A stretch of DNA of 64,000 nt from Bettongia penicillata ogilbyi (GCA_023548195.1 JAJHZJ010000013.1:2675001-2739000), one strand, 5' to 3'. Numbered from the stretch's first letter, positions 10,266 through 20,520 are shown. Notes: a model not told the origin generated them from the letters alone. A program made the numbers and translations.

Positions 10266-10921
10266 ATTCAATAAAGATTTTATTAAATATCAGACAGCCA
10301 AAGTGGTTGAAGATGTTTTGGGGAATGGCATTTCGCTTTGCCAATATTCCACTGAGGAAAATATAGTTTTAGACAAATGTCTGTGACATGCCTTAGCCAT
10401 AGAAACATTGCATCCATATTAGCTCTTTCTGCCAAGGAGTCTATTGTGTATTTTGCATTCCTACAATGCCAGTTCTTTTCACCTGGAGGGGGATTCAAAG
10501 AGAGACAGATGGAGAGAAGAAAGTGTTGCTATCTAATTTATCATTCTTTTTTTGTGTGTCCAAGTGAATTTCAGCACATCATTTATTTGACTCACCACTT
10601 TCCTTGTATCATTGACCCAATGATAAAAATGGAATTTGAAATCTGATGTTGTATTACTGGAAGATAGAGAAATTTGGCAGAAAAAAAGTCACATTGAGAT
10701 TTCTAAAATATTTGACCAACCCTAAGTAAAATTTTACTGAAATCTAGCCAGGAGGTTACAAGTAGATTTTTCAAGATTTCATTAGTTCTGTGATCTCACT
10801 AATATGTGTATTCTCTTCACCAGGGCAGGCTAAGATCCATCCATGTCTTTCTCTAAGATTCTTGTCTATAATAGTTAGTAGACAATTCATAGGGAATCTT
10901 CCCATTGTACTAATGGCCTTC
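10266..10921. other. Unassigned sequence
   Basis: No repeat or gene recognised. The frames at 10283-10646 overlap on both strands and have no family resemblance. Confidence 0.4.
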
Positions 10922-11223
10922 TTCTAGGTCTAAGGTTCTTAATTTGAGGTCTGTACTTGATTTTTGCATATTTGTGTTTCAGTGTATTAAATCTGATGTG
11001 TTTCATTTTATGCATTTAAAACCATTCCAAGATGGCAGCACATAGACTTCAATAACAACAATAAACATTAATTAAGCTTCTATAATAAGCCAGGCACTGG
11101 GAATAAAAAGAAAGACAAACGACATCCCTGGTCTCAAGGCGCTGACAGAATAATGGGGAACTTAACCAGTTTGCCAAAGGGATCTTTGGCACAAAAAAAA
11201 GATTAAGAATCTCTGCTCTAGGT
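10922..11223. mobile_element. Non-autonomous hAT-type DNA transposon, split
   Basis: Ends 'ctaaggttcttaa' (10930) and 'gattaagaatctctg' (to 11215) are imperfect inverted repeats of hAT type. They are flanked by 8-base duplications 'ttctaggt' (10922-10929) and 'ctctaggt' (11216-11223). Internal sequence matches the element at 18478-18941. A short dispersed repeat (about 11045-11163) is inserted in it. Confidence 0.75.
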
Positions 11224-11289
11224 GTTTTTACATTTTCTGAATAGCAGTGAATCATTTAGATGGATCATATGATGTCTTTCATTCTCACT

Positions 11290-11649
11290 GGTGATACTTG
11301 GGATTGATGGAATGATAAAGAGAAAGCAGAACTACTCAATCATTTTGTTTCTGTTTTCTCTAATGAAGAGAATGACCCTTAGACTAGGAGTAAGAGAACC
11401 AAAACATAGTTTATAGGGATTTGAAATCCAAGATAATTGCAGATATACTAAGAAAGTTGAAGTTCAATGAGTTGAAGGCAGAAACAGATGAATTATATGA
11501 TGGGAAACTTTTAAATAAGATTGCTGGACTACTGATGTTCTTGAAAAATCATGGAAAACAGTGGTGAAGGATGAAGGACAAGAGATGGACAAAATATTAT
11601 CATAAATTTTTATAAAGGAGAAGAAGGCAGATTCTGGAAACTGGGCAGT
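11290..11649 (+). mobile_element. CR1/L3 LINE, segment 1
   Basis: 'gggatttgaaatccaagata' and 'gcagattctggaaactggg' match the CR1/L3 copy at 53720-54200. Interrupted at 11650 by an LTR. Confidence 0.7.
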
Positions 11650-12339
11650 TGTAAATGTTTACCAAAAGGGAAAAATGCATATACATATACTTTTAAGTTT
11701 AATTGCACTTTAATACTTTCTTAAGTCTAGACAATCAACAAAACAATAAATCAAGCTCTGATTTTCAGCCATTGATGATTTCTCAGATATAAATGCTCTC
11801 AGTGAAAATTTAACAATGGGTTTTCAAAAGGAGTTATGAGCTGGCTCCAGCACATCCTCTGACTATGTATCACCAAGTCAATATTCAATTCACAGCACCA
11901 AAGGTGATTATGAATATTCCAGTTTATCTCTGAATTGCAAATTATAAAAGATTCTCCATGCAGAGGTAAAAGAAAAACATTTATTCAGATACCAAAAAGT
12001 CATATCCCAACACCAGAAAGCCATATCCATCATAGTAACCAAGAAGTCAATATACATTAGCACTGCAGGGAACAAAGCCATTCCTAAGCCTACCCCTCAC
12101 CCCACCCCCCATGCCACCAGGCCTTCCCACAAACAGACACTCACAAGACTAGCTGTGCCTGCCTGCCTGTGTCTTCTCTCCTCTGCACTAACAGGTCTCA
12201 ACAACTTCCTCCAAGTTCTGCTCCACCAATTCAGCAAGCTCTTCCCACCACATATGACTTGGGCTTCCATATGATTTAAGCAGGTCACATGGGCCTATTA
12301 ATGAATGAGAAAGATCTTGCCATTTAAATTACCATTACA
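11650..12339 (-). mobile_element. Solo-LTR-like insertion in CR1/L3
   Basis: The 690-base insertion has TGTAA...TTACA ends and carries AATAAA on the minus strand (11980-11985). It falls between two halves of one CR1/L3 sequence ('ctggaaactgggcag' left, 'ccatggccagtaag' right). There is no internal retroviral coding sequence. Family uncertain (ERVL/MaLR-like by appearance), and I found no clear target duplication. Confidence 0.55.
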
Positions 12340-12980
12340 GACCATGGCCAGTAAGTTTGACTTTAATTCCTGGCAAAATTCTAGAATGTAAAGGAACAGT
12401 TTATGAGCATTTGCAGAAAGTGATTCCTATAAGTCTGCATGGTTTCATTAAGAACAAGTAATGCTGGACTAATATCACTTCCTTTTTTGATGGAGTGACT
12501 AGGATATGAAAAAATGCCATAGTTATGATATGTATAGGTGTTAGCCATGTATTTGCTAAGATCTCCTACGATATCTTTATGCAAAGATGGTCACAGAAGG
12601 ATTTGAACTTGGTAAAATGACTAGACCAGAAAAAGTGGAAATGAATGGAAGGATGTCATTCTGAAGAGAGAACCACAATGAGATTAAATGCCACAGTGTG
12701 CTGTCCTTGGTCAGAATATTTTCAAAATTTTGTAAATTACTTGGATGAAGACATAAATGGGATGTTTATGGAATCTGTAGATTCCGTCCAATTCAACAAA
12801 TATTTATTAAATACTTGCCATATATAAAATACTATATATGTGATGAGAATTCAAAGGCAAAAAAGTACCTGCTCTCAAGGGATTTATATTTTAATGGGAG
12901 GATAGATGATGTAGAACTGGAAGGGGAAGACAATATATCAGTTGACTTCTGTCATGATCCACCCAAATCTTGATGGAATA
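12340..12980 (+). mobile_element. CR1/L3 LINE, segment 2 (reverse-transcriptase region)
   Basis: 'aattcctggcaaaattctag', 'aagaacaagtaatgctggac' and 'aattacttggatgaagacat' follow the CR1/L3 reverse-transcriptase coding order and align with 54215-54960. A 125-base repeat sits at the FADD motif (12783-12907). Heavily mutated. Confidence 0.75.
12783..12907 (+). repeat. Short dispersed repeat inserted at the CR1/L3 RT active site
   Basis: 'caattcaacaaatatttatt' through 'aagggatttatattttaatg', bounded by 'tagat' at 12778-12782 and 12903-12907. The same repeat stands at the same place in another CR1/L3 copy (54667-54794). Other copies lie near 9995, 11045, 31190, 35930, 36600 and 55470. Confidence 0.7.
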
Positions 12981-13099
12981 GAATGATAATCTAGATTTAA
13001 TAATTTAGTAATAAAACTGTAGATTCTGCCAACTATACATTTTGACAAATATATCACCTTTAAAAAACTACATGGCATTTTAATCAAGTATCATTAAAG

Positions 13100-13410
13100 T
13101 AGGAAGCTAAAGCCTTTCAAAACCCAATTCAGTTGTTACTTCCTTCAGGAAATTTTTCCTGGTAGCTCCAGCTGAAAGTGATATCTCCCTCCTCAGACTT
13201 CTTTTAATGAGTTCTTTGGACATCACCTTTTCACTTATCACATACTGCCTTGCATTACAGTTATTTGTGTACATTTTATCTTCAGATGCAGATACAGGCA
13301 CACATGTATAATTCACTCTCCACTTCTGTCACTTCAGGAAATGGCAAAATTCTTGAGGTCAGGTACTATCTTATTTTATATTTGCATCTCCAGGAGCTAT
13401 TTGTTAATTG
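13100..13410 (+). mobile_element. L2 LINE 3' region
   Basis: 'acttccttcaggaaattttt' is the L2 'AGGAAGCCTTTCCTG'-type segment, followed by L2-like 3'UTR to about 13410. Confidence 0.6.
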
Positions 13411-13578
13411 AACTGAAAGAAATATTTAGCTTTTTAAGAGCCATAAATTTTGAAAAGGAAAAATATCACCTTTTGCACCATACTTCCTTCCTCAAAATGT
13501 ATTGTTTGCAGATAAAAGAAAATAAAAATTCTCCAGTGTTAAACTTTTTAAAAAATAATATAGTATATTCCTTTCCCT

Positions 13579-13829
13579 AGGGCAACTAAGTGGTACAGTG
13601 TATAGATTGTTGGGCCTAGAGTCAGAAAAATTCATTTTCCTGAGTTCAAATCTGGCCTCAGATACTTATTAGCAGTGTAGCCCAGGGCAAGTCACTTAAC
13701 CCTGTTTGCCACTGTTGCCTCATCTGTAAAATGAGCTGGAGAAGAAAATGGAAACCCACTCCAGTATCTTTGCCAAGAAAACCCCAAATGGGGTCATCAA
13801 GAGCTGGACATGACTTACCAACAACAAAA
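13579..13829 (+). mobile_element. Mar1 CORE-SINE, full length
   Basis: tRNA-derived head 'agggcaactaagtggtacag', CORE 'gagttcaaatctggcctcag' and 'gggcaagtcacttaaccctg', then the BovB-like tail 'aaaaccccaaatggggtca' to 'aacaacaaa'. A good reference copy for the family in this window. Confidence 0.9.
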
Positions 13830-13872
13830 TTCTCTTTTGCCTACTGTACTCCTACACTTTCATTTACATGAG

Positions 13873-14012
13873 ATTTGCTGGGTTCTCTTTGGTCATCTTG
13901 ACCTTTATCTTGCTACTGGACTTTGATGACTCTGGAGGAGTGAGGATGATTTTGCACAGCTCTGCTCCACTTATCTCCCATTCATGTGCAAGGGTGATGT
14001 CATTGGTTCTCT
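13873..14012 (+). mobile_element. 3' end of a non-autonomous element with RTE-like tail
   Basis: Matches the 3' parts of 27478-27972 and 50855-51382 ('cttgctactggactttgatg', 'tgatgtcattggttctctt'). Confidence 0.7.
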
Positions 14013-14899
14013 TGGAAAAAGAAAGGGAAACAATACCAACCATTGAAATTTATATAAATATGATATTTAAAACAATGTAAGTATCCTTTCAAGCTCATTT
14101 TGATTGACCAAGACTCCAGTTCTTTATAAGGGGGCAGGAAAGATCAAGGTTAATGAGATCAAGAAACCATGGGCAGGACCTTCCTTGACAGTGAACATGG
14201 AAAAATGACTATACTTTGCACTGTATCAATTTTCATAATGTTCCTGGGTCCCCATGATCAGGAAGAAATAGCCCACTAAGTACTTGGAATTCTTTACAGA
14301 AGCTCATAAATAAAATATCTAGTTACTGCAAATATTTTCACCATTCTAGGAGCTTTGCAATATAAGGTTGCAATATGATAACAATATTAGTAACTATGAG
14401 CATCATATAAACACAGACATAGACACTTCCATAGAAATTATGAGAATCCTAACTGGCATGTTGAAATTGACATCAATATGAACCTAATAACAGAGCTCCT
14501 AAATGGCGGCTCTGAGCTATTTACTTTTGTAAAATCATATTGAACATAAATGCCTTTCTGGTTTCATTATCAGTATGATATATTTGGAACAGTCAAGGGG
14601 AAAAGAAACAACAAAGAAGCTTATATTCAGAAAGTAAGGATGCTGAAAATATTCTGGGCACCTTAACAGAAATAATTTAACCCAATAAGAAGATTAAAGA
14701 GGAAAGTCTTGAGTTTGGAGTAAAGCCCAGACCAAGAGTGTTGAAAGGATGGGAGGGAAGAAATGTGAAGCAAGGCCTTTGTAGGGGACCAACCATCCCT
14801 ATGTGGATGCAAATCATCCAAGAGCACACAAAAGAACTGAGACAAAGATGTAGAACTCCCGAAGTAAAGATTTCTATTTCTACCTCCAAAGCCTGGGCA

Positions 14900-14934
<35 letters not shown>

Positions 14935-15574
14935 GAAAAGCAATACATAAAAACCCCATCAGAATATTAGGTGCTTGAAAGTTTGTTTTTCCACTTTTCT
15001 TTGCTTCCTTCCCAGGCTTAGCACAGTGTCTGACATATAACAGGTGCTTAAAAAATGCTAGTTGTCTGACTGACTGATATTGGGATCTTATAATGCAGTT
15101 ATCCCTTCCATATCATAGGAATTAGGGACATGGTGTCCCTGTGATCTTGAACATACCAGTAAAATTTTTTGGCTATCCTTTCATGCCATAGAAATCTGGA
15201 TTATTATGGTATTAAAAGAAAATATGTTGATATTACACAACACAAGGCATATATATTTTATGCATTTCTGAGTTTCTAAACTTTTGTGTGTCATCTGCTA
15301 GACTTCACATGTCATCTGTGACTTCTGCAAAACTCCCCCCCAAATTCCCATTTAATTTCTTATGCCAACCTCCAATATATTGAAAACACTATGGGAAAAG
15401 TCACAGGGTATAAGGGATAACTATACTGTCCATGGAGCAGTGCTTGAGAATTTAAGTGGATAGAAACAATCAAAGAGTATAAAAATAAATATGATTGACT
15501 GGGAAATATGGACACTGTGGCATTATAATAATAGTTCTCATTCATTCAACAATTGTGTTTAGTGTCTCCTATCA
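14013..15574. other. Largely unassigned, with a T(30) tract and an L2 tail fragment
   Basis: 14902-14931 is a run of 30 T, possibly a minus-strand retroelement A-tail, though I cannot identify an element next to it. 15000-15075 resembles the L2 3' end ('cagtgtctgacatataacag'). The remainder is not recognised. Confidence 0.4.
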
Positions 15575-15745
15575 GGAGAGTTGTTCTTTGTTTTTGAGGA
15601 GAAATGAAATGATATCACTGTGTTGGGGTCGTGGTATGCTATGTTCGACTGTGGCCAATACAAGCTCAGAATATTCTACCACAGGTCAGGCACAAATCGT
15701 CCACATAGACATTTGGAGTAGAGATGTCTCTAATCTAATAGGTAG
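15575..15745 (-). mobile_element. 3' end of a non-LTR LINE (same family as 51440-51935)
   Basis: 'tgttcgactgtggccaatac', 'attctaccacaggtcaggc' and 'cgtccacatagacatttg' align with 51508-51585. The minus strand is the coding direction; no intact frame. Confidence 0.6.
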
Positions 15746-15881
15746 AGAAGAGTCCTGATTGCTGTAGGAAATACAAAGTTTAGATAACTGAGGGCCCCTG
15801 CCTTCATAAATTTTATTGTTTAGGACCTCACATTTAACTGAGAGTTACTTCATAAGGGAAATAGTGATTCTTTTTTGACAG

Positions 15882-16107
15882 AACCTGTGATTTCATTGTT
15901 ATAAGGACCTGCCAATGAGGAAATTTAATCCGCTAATGAAGATAGGAATCTACCCTGCAACTTACAGACTTAGAGAGGTGCCTGGGACACTGAGTGGATT
16001 TGTCCAGGGTCATAAAGCCAGTATTTGTCAGGGACAAGACTTGAACTCAGGGCTTCCTGACTTTGACGTGTGTTCTTTATTCACAATGCCAAGCTGTCTC
16101 GAACTGT
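15882..16107 (-). mobile_element. tRNA-derived SINE, marsupial type (second family)
   Basis: The plus strand shows the reversed order 'acctgtgatttcattgttat', 'aggacctgccaatgagg', 'gtcataaagccagtatttg', 'acttgaactcagggcttcct' and a head at 16107. The same family occurs at 28405, 30955, 34160, 50654 and 52815. Confidence 0.7.
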
Positions 16108-16120
16108 AAGTATGGATGAA

Positions 16121-16372
16121 GGCAAGTAAATGGCACACTGTGTAGAATGCTGGCCTTGGAATTAAGATGCCCTGAGTTCAAATCCAACCTCAGACACTTA
16201 CTAGGTGTATGATCCTGGGCAAGTCACTTAACCCTATTTGTGTCATTTCCTCATTTGTAAAATGAGCTGGAGAAAGAAATGCCAAACAACTGCAGTTTCT
16301 TTGTAAGAAAACCCTTGAAAATGGGGTTATGAAGAATAGAATATGACTGAAAATGATTAACCCACAAAAAAT
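16121..16372 (+). mobile_element. Mar1 CORE-SINE, full length
   Basis: Head 'ggcaagtaaatggcacactg', CORE 'gagttcaaatccaacctcag', BovB-like tail to 'gattaacccaca'. Moderately diverged. Confidence 0.85.
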
Positions 16373-16904
16373 ATAAGAGATGAAGACAGAAACTGAGGGT
16401 CAGAGAGGAAAGAAATGTATCCAAGAGCCCAGTAAGTAAAGTAGCTAAGTAAGTTCCAAGTAAGCAGTAAGGACACAGTGGAGACTTGAGTTTAGTGCTT
16501 TCCACTTGCCATGCTGCCTGTAATCAATTAATTAGCAGCCATTTATTGTACAATTAGCAAAGACATTGTGCTAAAGTGCTGTAAGAAAACATGATATTAT
16601 TATAAGGACGTTTCACACATGCTGCCTGCACAGTGTAATATGCACAAAATTGCAATACACCATTCAAATTATGGTAGTGTTCCAGAAATGCAGATCGTGT
16701 GGAAAAGAAGTCACTATAATGCTGGCACAATTTGTTTTGGTAAGGTGGGTTTTATGAATTCAGGGTGTTCGTATCCAAAAAAAGTTCAGTGGTTCTATGG
16801 GGCAACCCATCCAAAGACAGGTAGCTGTCATTAGCTTCAAACTTGGTAATCAGTCTAAGAAGGGCACCCTACTTGGCATGCAGCTTGCCAGCATTCTCAG
16901 ATGT
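16373..16904. other. Unassigned sequence
   Basis: Possible SINE remnants (16380-16500 'gacagaaactgagggtcagag'; 16530-16585 dispersed-repeat-like). No gene evidence. Confidence 0.4.
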
Positions 16905-17090
16905 ATAAGGGAGAGAATGATGGGTTTAGAATGAAGAGATCTGTGTTCCAATCCTGACTATGTTGCCAATGAGTCATGTGACTATTAGCAAGTTCCTCTT
17001 CCTCTCTGGGTCTCAGTTTTCTGGTCTGTAAAATGACATTTGAACTATAATGGTCTTCAAAGTCTCTGTTCTAATATTCTACCATTACTC
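16905..17090 (+). mobile_element. MIR SINE
   Basis: 'gtgttccaatcctgac', 'catgtgactattagcaagtt', 'gggtctcagttttctggtct' and 'gtaaaatgacatttgaac'. Confidence 0.75.
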
Positions 17091-17186
17091 TGGTCTACCA
17101 TTACCAGTAACTCTGGTTACTCTGGAAATACCATTCACTCTGTTCTAATATTCTACCATTCTATTTAAGAAACGCTGACTGAATGA

Positions 17187-17352
17187 TTTTACATGTATAC
17201 TATATCAAATTGCTTACTGTCTCAGGGAAGGGAAGAAGGAAGGGTGGGAGACAATTTGGAATTCAATTTTTAAAAATAATTCATGTCAAAAATGTGTTTT
17301 TACATGTAATTGGAGAAAAATAAAATATTATTCAAATCCTTAAAAAAAATCA
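17187..17352 (+). mobile_element. L1 LINE 3' terminus (short, 5'-truncated)
   Basis: It carries the L1 3'UTR end: 'caaattgcttactgtctcag', a purine/G-rich stretch, 'caatttggaattcaattttt', 'acatgtaattggagaaaaat' and an AATAAA-type A-rich end. It supports the view that normal marsupial L1s end here, before the extra HAL1 module. Confidence 0.7.
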
Positions 17353-18125
17353 GGTATTCCAGGAAGAAAGAAAGAAAAGAAGGAAGGAAGAAAAAGAAGC
17401 ACTTTTTGATGAAAGACAAGATCAGACAGAGGATTGAAAGACCAGAGAGAGTTTCGATTTATTGTCCTGGGTTTGTCCCATGATTTCAGGCTGGGATTAT
17501 TCTTAAAATGAAAGAATTATCCACTAAAATCTGATTTGGCCAGTATACATCTGGAGTATGTGTTTAGTTTTGGTTGCTACATTTTCCCAAGGACCGTGAT
17601 GTGTGAGAAGTCCCAGAAAAGAATAATGAGAATGGTGAACAGCCTTGAAATTATGTCATCCAAAGATCAGTTGAAGGAGAAAAGAAAACTAGAGAGAAGA
17701 TGACTCTGGTTAGATATTGAGTAGAATGAATAATAAATCCCCTGAAGCACACACATGTATTCAAATTTGTACTATTTGAAGTTATAATTATGTCAAATAT
17801 GGTCATTTGTTCTAGCCCAGTGGAAATATGCCAGTTGAATATGAATACTGTGACCACTTCCAGGGGATTCATTATTCACACTAATCAGGACCTAGAATTG
17901 CCTTCAAATAATTTAATAGCATTATTTGGGAGAAGAAACCCAAAAAGGAAAACCAGAAGCAATGCATAAGAGTTGCAGGATGGCAGATTTCCGATCAATA
18001 TAATTTAGAGCTTCCTAATAATTAGACCTACACAAAAATGGAATAGGCCACCTTGGGGATGACAATAATGCATCACTTATTTCACAGGGCTGCTGCTGGG
18101 AAAAAAGTATTTCGTAAACTGTCTG

Positions 18126-18320
18126 GAGGCAGCTAGATGGTGCAGTGGATGGAAGTCCTCGGTTTAAATCTAGCCTCAAACACTAGCTGTGTGACCCTAG
18201 TCAAGTCACTTAAGCTCTGTCTGCCCAAGTTTTCTCATCTGTAAAATGGAGATAATAGCACCTCCCTCACTGGGTTATTGTGATGGACAAATCATAGTAG
18301 ACATTTAATAATTGCTTTCC
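18126..18320 (+). mobile_element. THER1/MIR-type SINE
   Basis: Head 'aggcagctagatggtgcagt', CORE 'ctagctgtgtgaccctag', 'gtaaaatggagataatagca'. Confidence 0.85.
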
Positions 18321-18469
18321 CATTCTTGCCCCTGACTATGGAAATGTGAGCACTTATCTCTGTCATTCAGAGAAGGAATTCCTAGTCACTGGAAATGTTT
18401 GAAAGGAAGTTGGATGACCACTTCCCTAGAATGTTGTAAAAGGGATTCTGACACTGGGCAAGAGGATTG

Positions 18470-18949
18470 GACTAGATGAGGTATTCTTAACCTGGTGTTT
18501 GTGAATTTTTTAATAAATATATTTTGACAACTATCCTTCACTTAAGTTGTTTTCCTTTGTAATCCTAGGTATTTTATTTTATAGTAGACAGCTAGATGGT
18601 ACAGTGGGCAGAGAACTGGATTCAGAGTCAGGAAGACTTGCATTCAACCTAGCTGTGTGACCCTGGGCAAGTAATTTCATCTCTGTTTGCCTCAGTTTCC
18701 TGAACTGTAAAATAGATATATTAATAGCACCTACTTCACAGGGTTGTTGTGAAGATCAAATGAAATAATATTTGTAAAGCACTTAGCATAGTGCCTGCCA
18801 CATAGCAAATGCTATATAAGTGCTCGCTATAATAGTAATGCCAATTATTATTAATACATTTTATTATTCTGAGAAGGGGTCCATAGGCTCCACCAGACTG
18901 CCAAAGAGTTTCTAAGATTCAAAGAGGGCTAAGAATCCCTGCAGTAGAT
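18470..18949. mobile_element. Non-autonomous hAT-type DNA transposon, split by THER1
   Basis: Ends 'gaggtattcttaacc' (from 18478) and 'gggctaagaatccctg' (to 18941) are imperfect inverted repeats. Flanking 8-mers 'gactagat' (18470-18477) and 'cagtagat' (18942-18949) fit a decayed hAT duplication. CR1/L3 sequence resumes on the right, which supports the boundaries. Confidence 0.7.
18588..18831 (+). mobile_element. THER1 SINE, full length
   Basis: 'gacagctagatggtacagtg' head, 'tgaccctgggcaagtaattt', 'tttgtaaagcacttagcata' and end 'gctatataagtgctcgctat'. Lies inside the hAT element. Confidence 0.85.
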
Positions 18950-19128
18950 GGTTTTCTTACTCTGAAATTCTGGGATTCTGAGAAATATACTGATTAGTTA
19001 ATTCATTGATTCAATAAAAATAGAAATCCACAGTCAAGTCTGGAACCCCACCTGACACCTAGAACTTTCTTGAACTAAGAAGAAATTGCTAGAGAATACC
19101 TTCCAGATGGGTAGATGAGTGGGACACC
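18950..19128. other. CR1 tail then unassigned flank
   Basis: After the CR1/L3 terminus near 18985 I see no feature up to the target duplication of HAL1 C. Confidence 0.4.
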
Positions 19129-19146
19129 AAGAATGGGTCAGCAAGG
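19129..19146. repeat. Target-site duplication of HAL1 C, left
   Basis: 'aagaatgggtcagcaagg' is identical to 25330-25347 over 18 bases. It lies 279 bases upstream of the HAL1 5' start. Confidence 0.9.
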
Positions 19147-19425
19147 ACATTTGAATATGGGGCTAGGGTAACTTGGAAGATGTGAGAATGAGACTCAGAG
19201 CTGTGGTGTCAGGCTGGAGCTGAGGAAACTGAGATTGCTCGTGGAGATGTAATGAATCTTGTAAGTCTCTCTGCTTCCTCTCAAATGAAGATTTTTGGAG
19301 AAATCCATGTATTGTATCAGGAACATCTGAAATAGCAGGAAATGATGAATGGAGAGCAAGAAAAAATCCTTAGAAAACTCTTCTTGTTCCAGTGGCCAGG
19401 TCATACTTTTCTTTGGGACTCTCTT
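19147..19425 (+). other. Extra sequence between the duplication and the HAL1 C start
   Basis: A 279-base segment with no counterpart in HAL1 A, B or D and no repeat I can name. Because it lies inside the target duplication it was probably inserted together with HAL1 C, as a 5' transduction or as a chimeric 5' end made by template switching. There is no A-tail at its right edge. Short open stretches exist on both strands but show no family resemblance. Confidence 0.7.
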
Positions 19426-20172
19426 GGGAGCAGAGCTGAGATGGTGGAGTAGAAGAAGTGATCTGCTCAAACTCCTAAAATACCTATAAAATGACTCTAA
19501 ATAAATTCTAGAGCAGTAGAAGTCACAAAATGACAGAATGAAGCAAATTTCCAGTCCAAGATAACCTGGAAGGCCAATAGGAAGGGTCTGTTGAATTGGG
19601 CTTGGAGTGTAGCACAGTCCAGTATGGACTGTACCAGCATAGACCAGACTAGAGCAGGTCTCAGGGCTCTGGCACATGCTGCAGTTTCCAGATTCCTCAA
19701 CCCACAAATACCAAAGACAGCTTCAAAGATCAGTGAGAAACCTTTCTCACCTGGGTGAGAGGGGAGCATGGTATCATCTCAGCCCCAGCCCGAGGGTAGC
19801 AGCAGTCACTGCTGCAACAGAAGCAGCTTCTGGATCTCTCAGCCTACAGCCAGTGGGGGAATAGAGTGACTGATCTGGTCTCAGTCTTGAGCGGGTCCTG
19901 GGGTTAGGAGGAGTGGAAATGGTGGCGGCTGTGGAGAGGGAATCCTCATAGTTCCAGGGCAGTAAAGAGTACTTGTGGTTGCTCACAGACCAGAGCACAG
20001 GCCAGGAGAGGAGTAAACAACTCTTCCTTGATAATACCACTTTGGAAGAACTGAGGACTTCTAGGTCCCTAGAGATATCTCTGAAAACAGCTGCACAAAA
20101 TGTCTGAAACCTAGGGTAGTATACTCTTCGCTTAACCAAGAGCTCAAAAGTAAAGTAATTGACTGGAAAAAA

Positions 20173-20340
20173 ATGCTCAAAAAGGGGAAAAATAAGACTA
20201 GAGAAAGTTACTTTCTTGGTGAAAAGGTCCTTTCAGATGAAGAAGATCAAGGCATACAACCAGAGGAAGACCAAAGCATACAAGGGGAGGATGACAGAAA
20301 GGTCAAAGTTCTTACATCCAAAGCCTCCAAAAAAATATGA
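20173..20340 (+). pseudogene. HAL1 C ORF1, N-terminal remnant
   Basis: ATG at 20173 begins a Lys-rich start (MLKKGKNKTRES) like copy D's, then an acidic stretch, and meets TGA at 20338-20340. Coiled-coil sequence follows to 20517 and from 23460 to about 24170 in several frames. The frame is dead. Confidence 0.7.
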
Positions 20341-20501
20341 AATGATCTCAGCCCATGGAAGAGCACAAAAAGGATTTTGAAAATCAAATAAGAGAAATGG
20401 GGAAAATTGGGAAGAGAAATGAGAGCAAAGCAAGAAAATCATGGAAAATGAGTCAACACCTTGCTAAAGGAGACCGAAAAATGCTGAAGAAAATAACCTT
20501 T

Positions 20502-20517
20502 AAAAATAGAATAACCC
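20502..20517. repeat. Target-site duplication of HAL1 D, left
   Basis: 'aaaaatagaataaccc', one mismatch to 23444-23459. The insertion point reads TTT/AAAAA, a good L1 endonuclease site. Confidence 0.92.
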
Positions 20518-20520
20518 GGT

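Larger units (their letters stand above)
17520..18985 (+). mobile_element. CR1/L3 LINE 3' region, interrupted by a SINE and a hAT element
   Basis: The pieces are 17520-18125, 18345-18477 and 18942-18985. Recognisable parts: 'ctggagtatgtgtttagttt', 'ctaataattagacctaca', 'ggatgaccacttccctaga', 'ggattggactagatga' and the terminal 'attctgggattctgag'. Breaks are filled by THER1 (18126-18320) and hAT plus THER1 (18478-18941). Confidence 0.75.
19426..20517 (+). mobile_element. HAL1 copy C, 5' part
   Basis: Starts 'gggagcagagctgagatgg', with a 5'UTR similar to copies A and B ('aaatgactctaaataaattc'). ORF1 begins at 20173 and is broken at 20517 by copy D. It continues at 23460. Without the 279-base extension the two parts sum to about 2.96 kb, the full HAL1 length. 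Confidence 0.88.

Noticed and set aside
14902..14931. T(30) run as the tail of a full retroelement
   Set aside because: No recognisable element body lies to its right on the minus strand, and no duplication was found.
19195..19707. 170-codon minus-strand frame
   Set aside because: It crosses the junction between the 279-base segment and the HAL1 5'UTR, two unrelated sequences.
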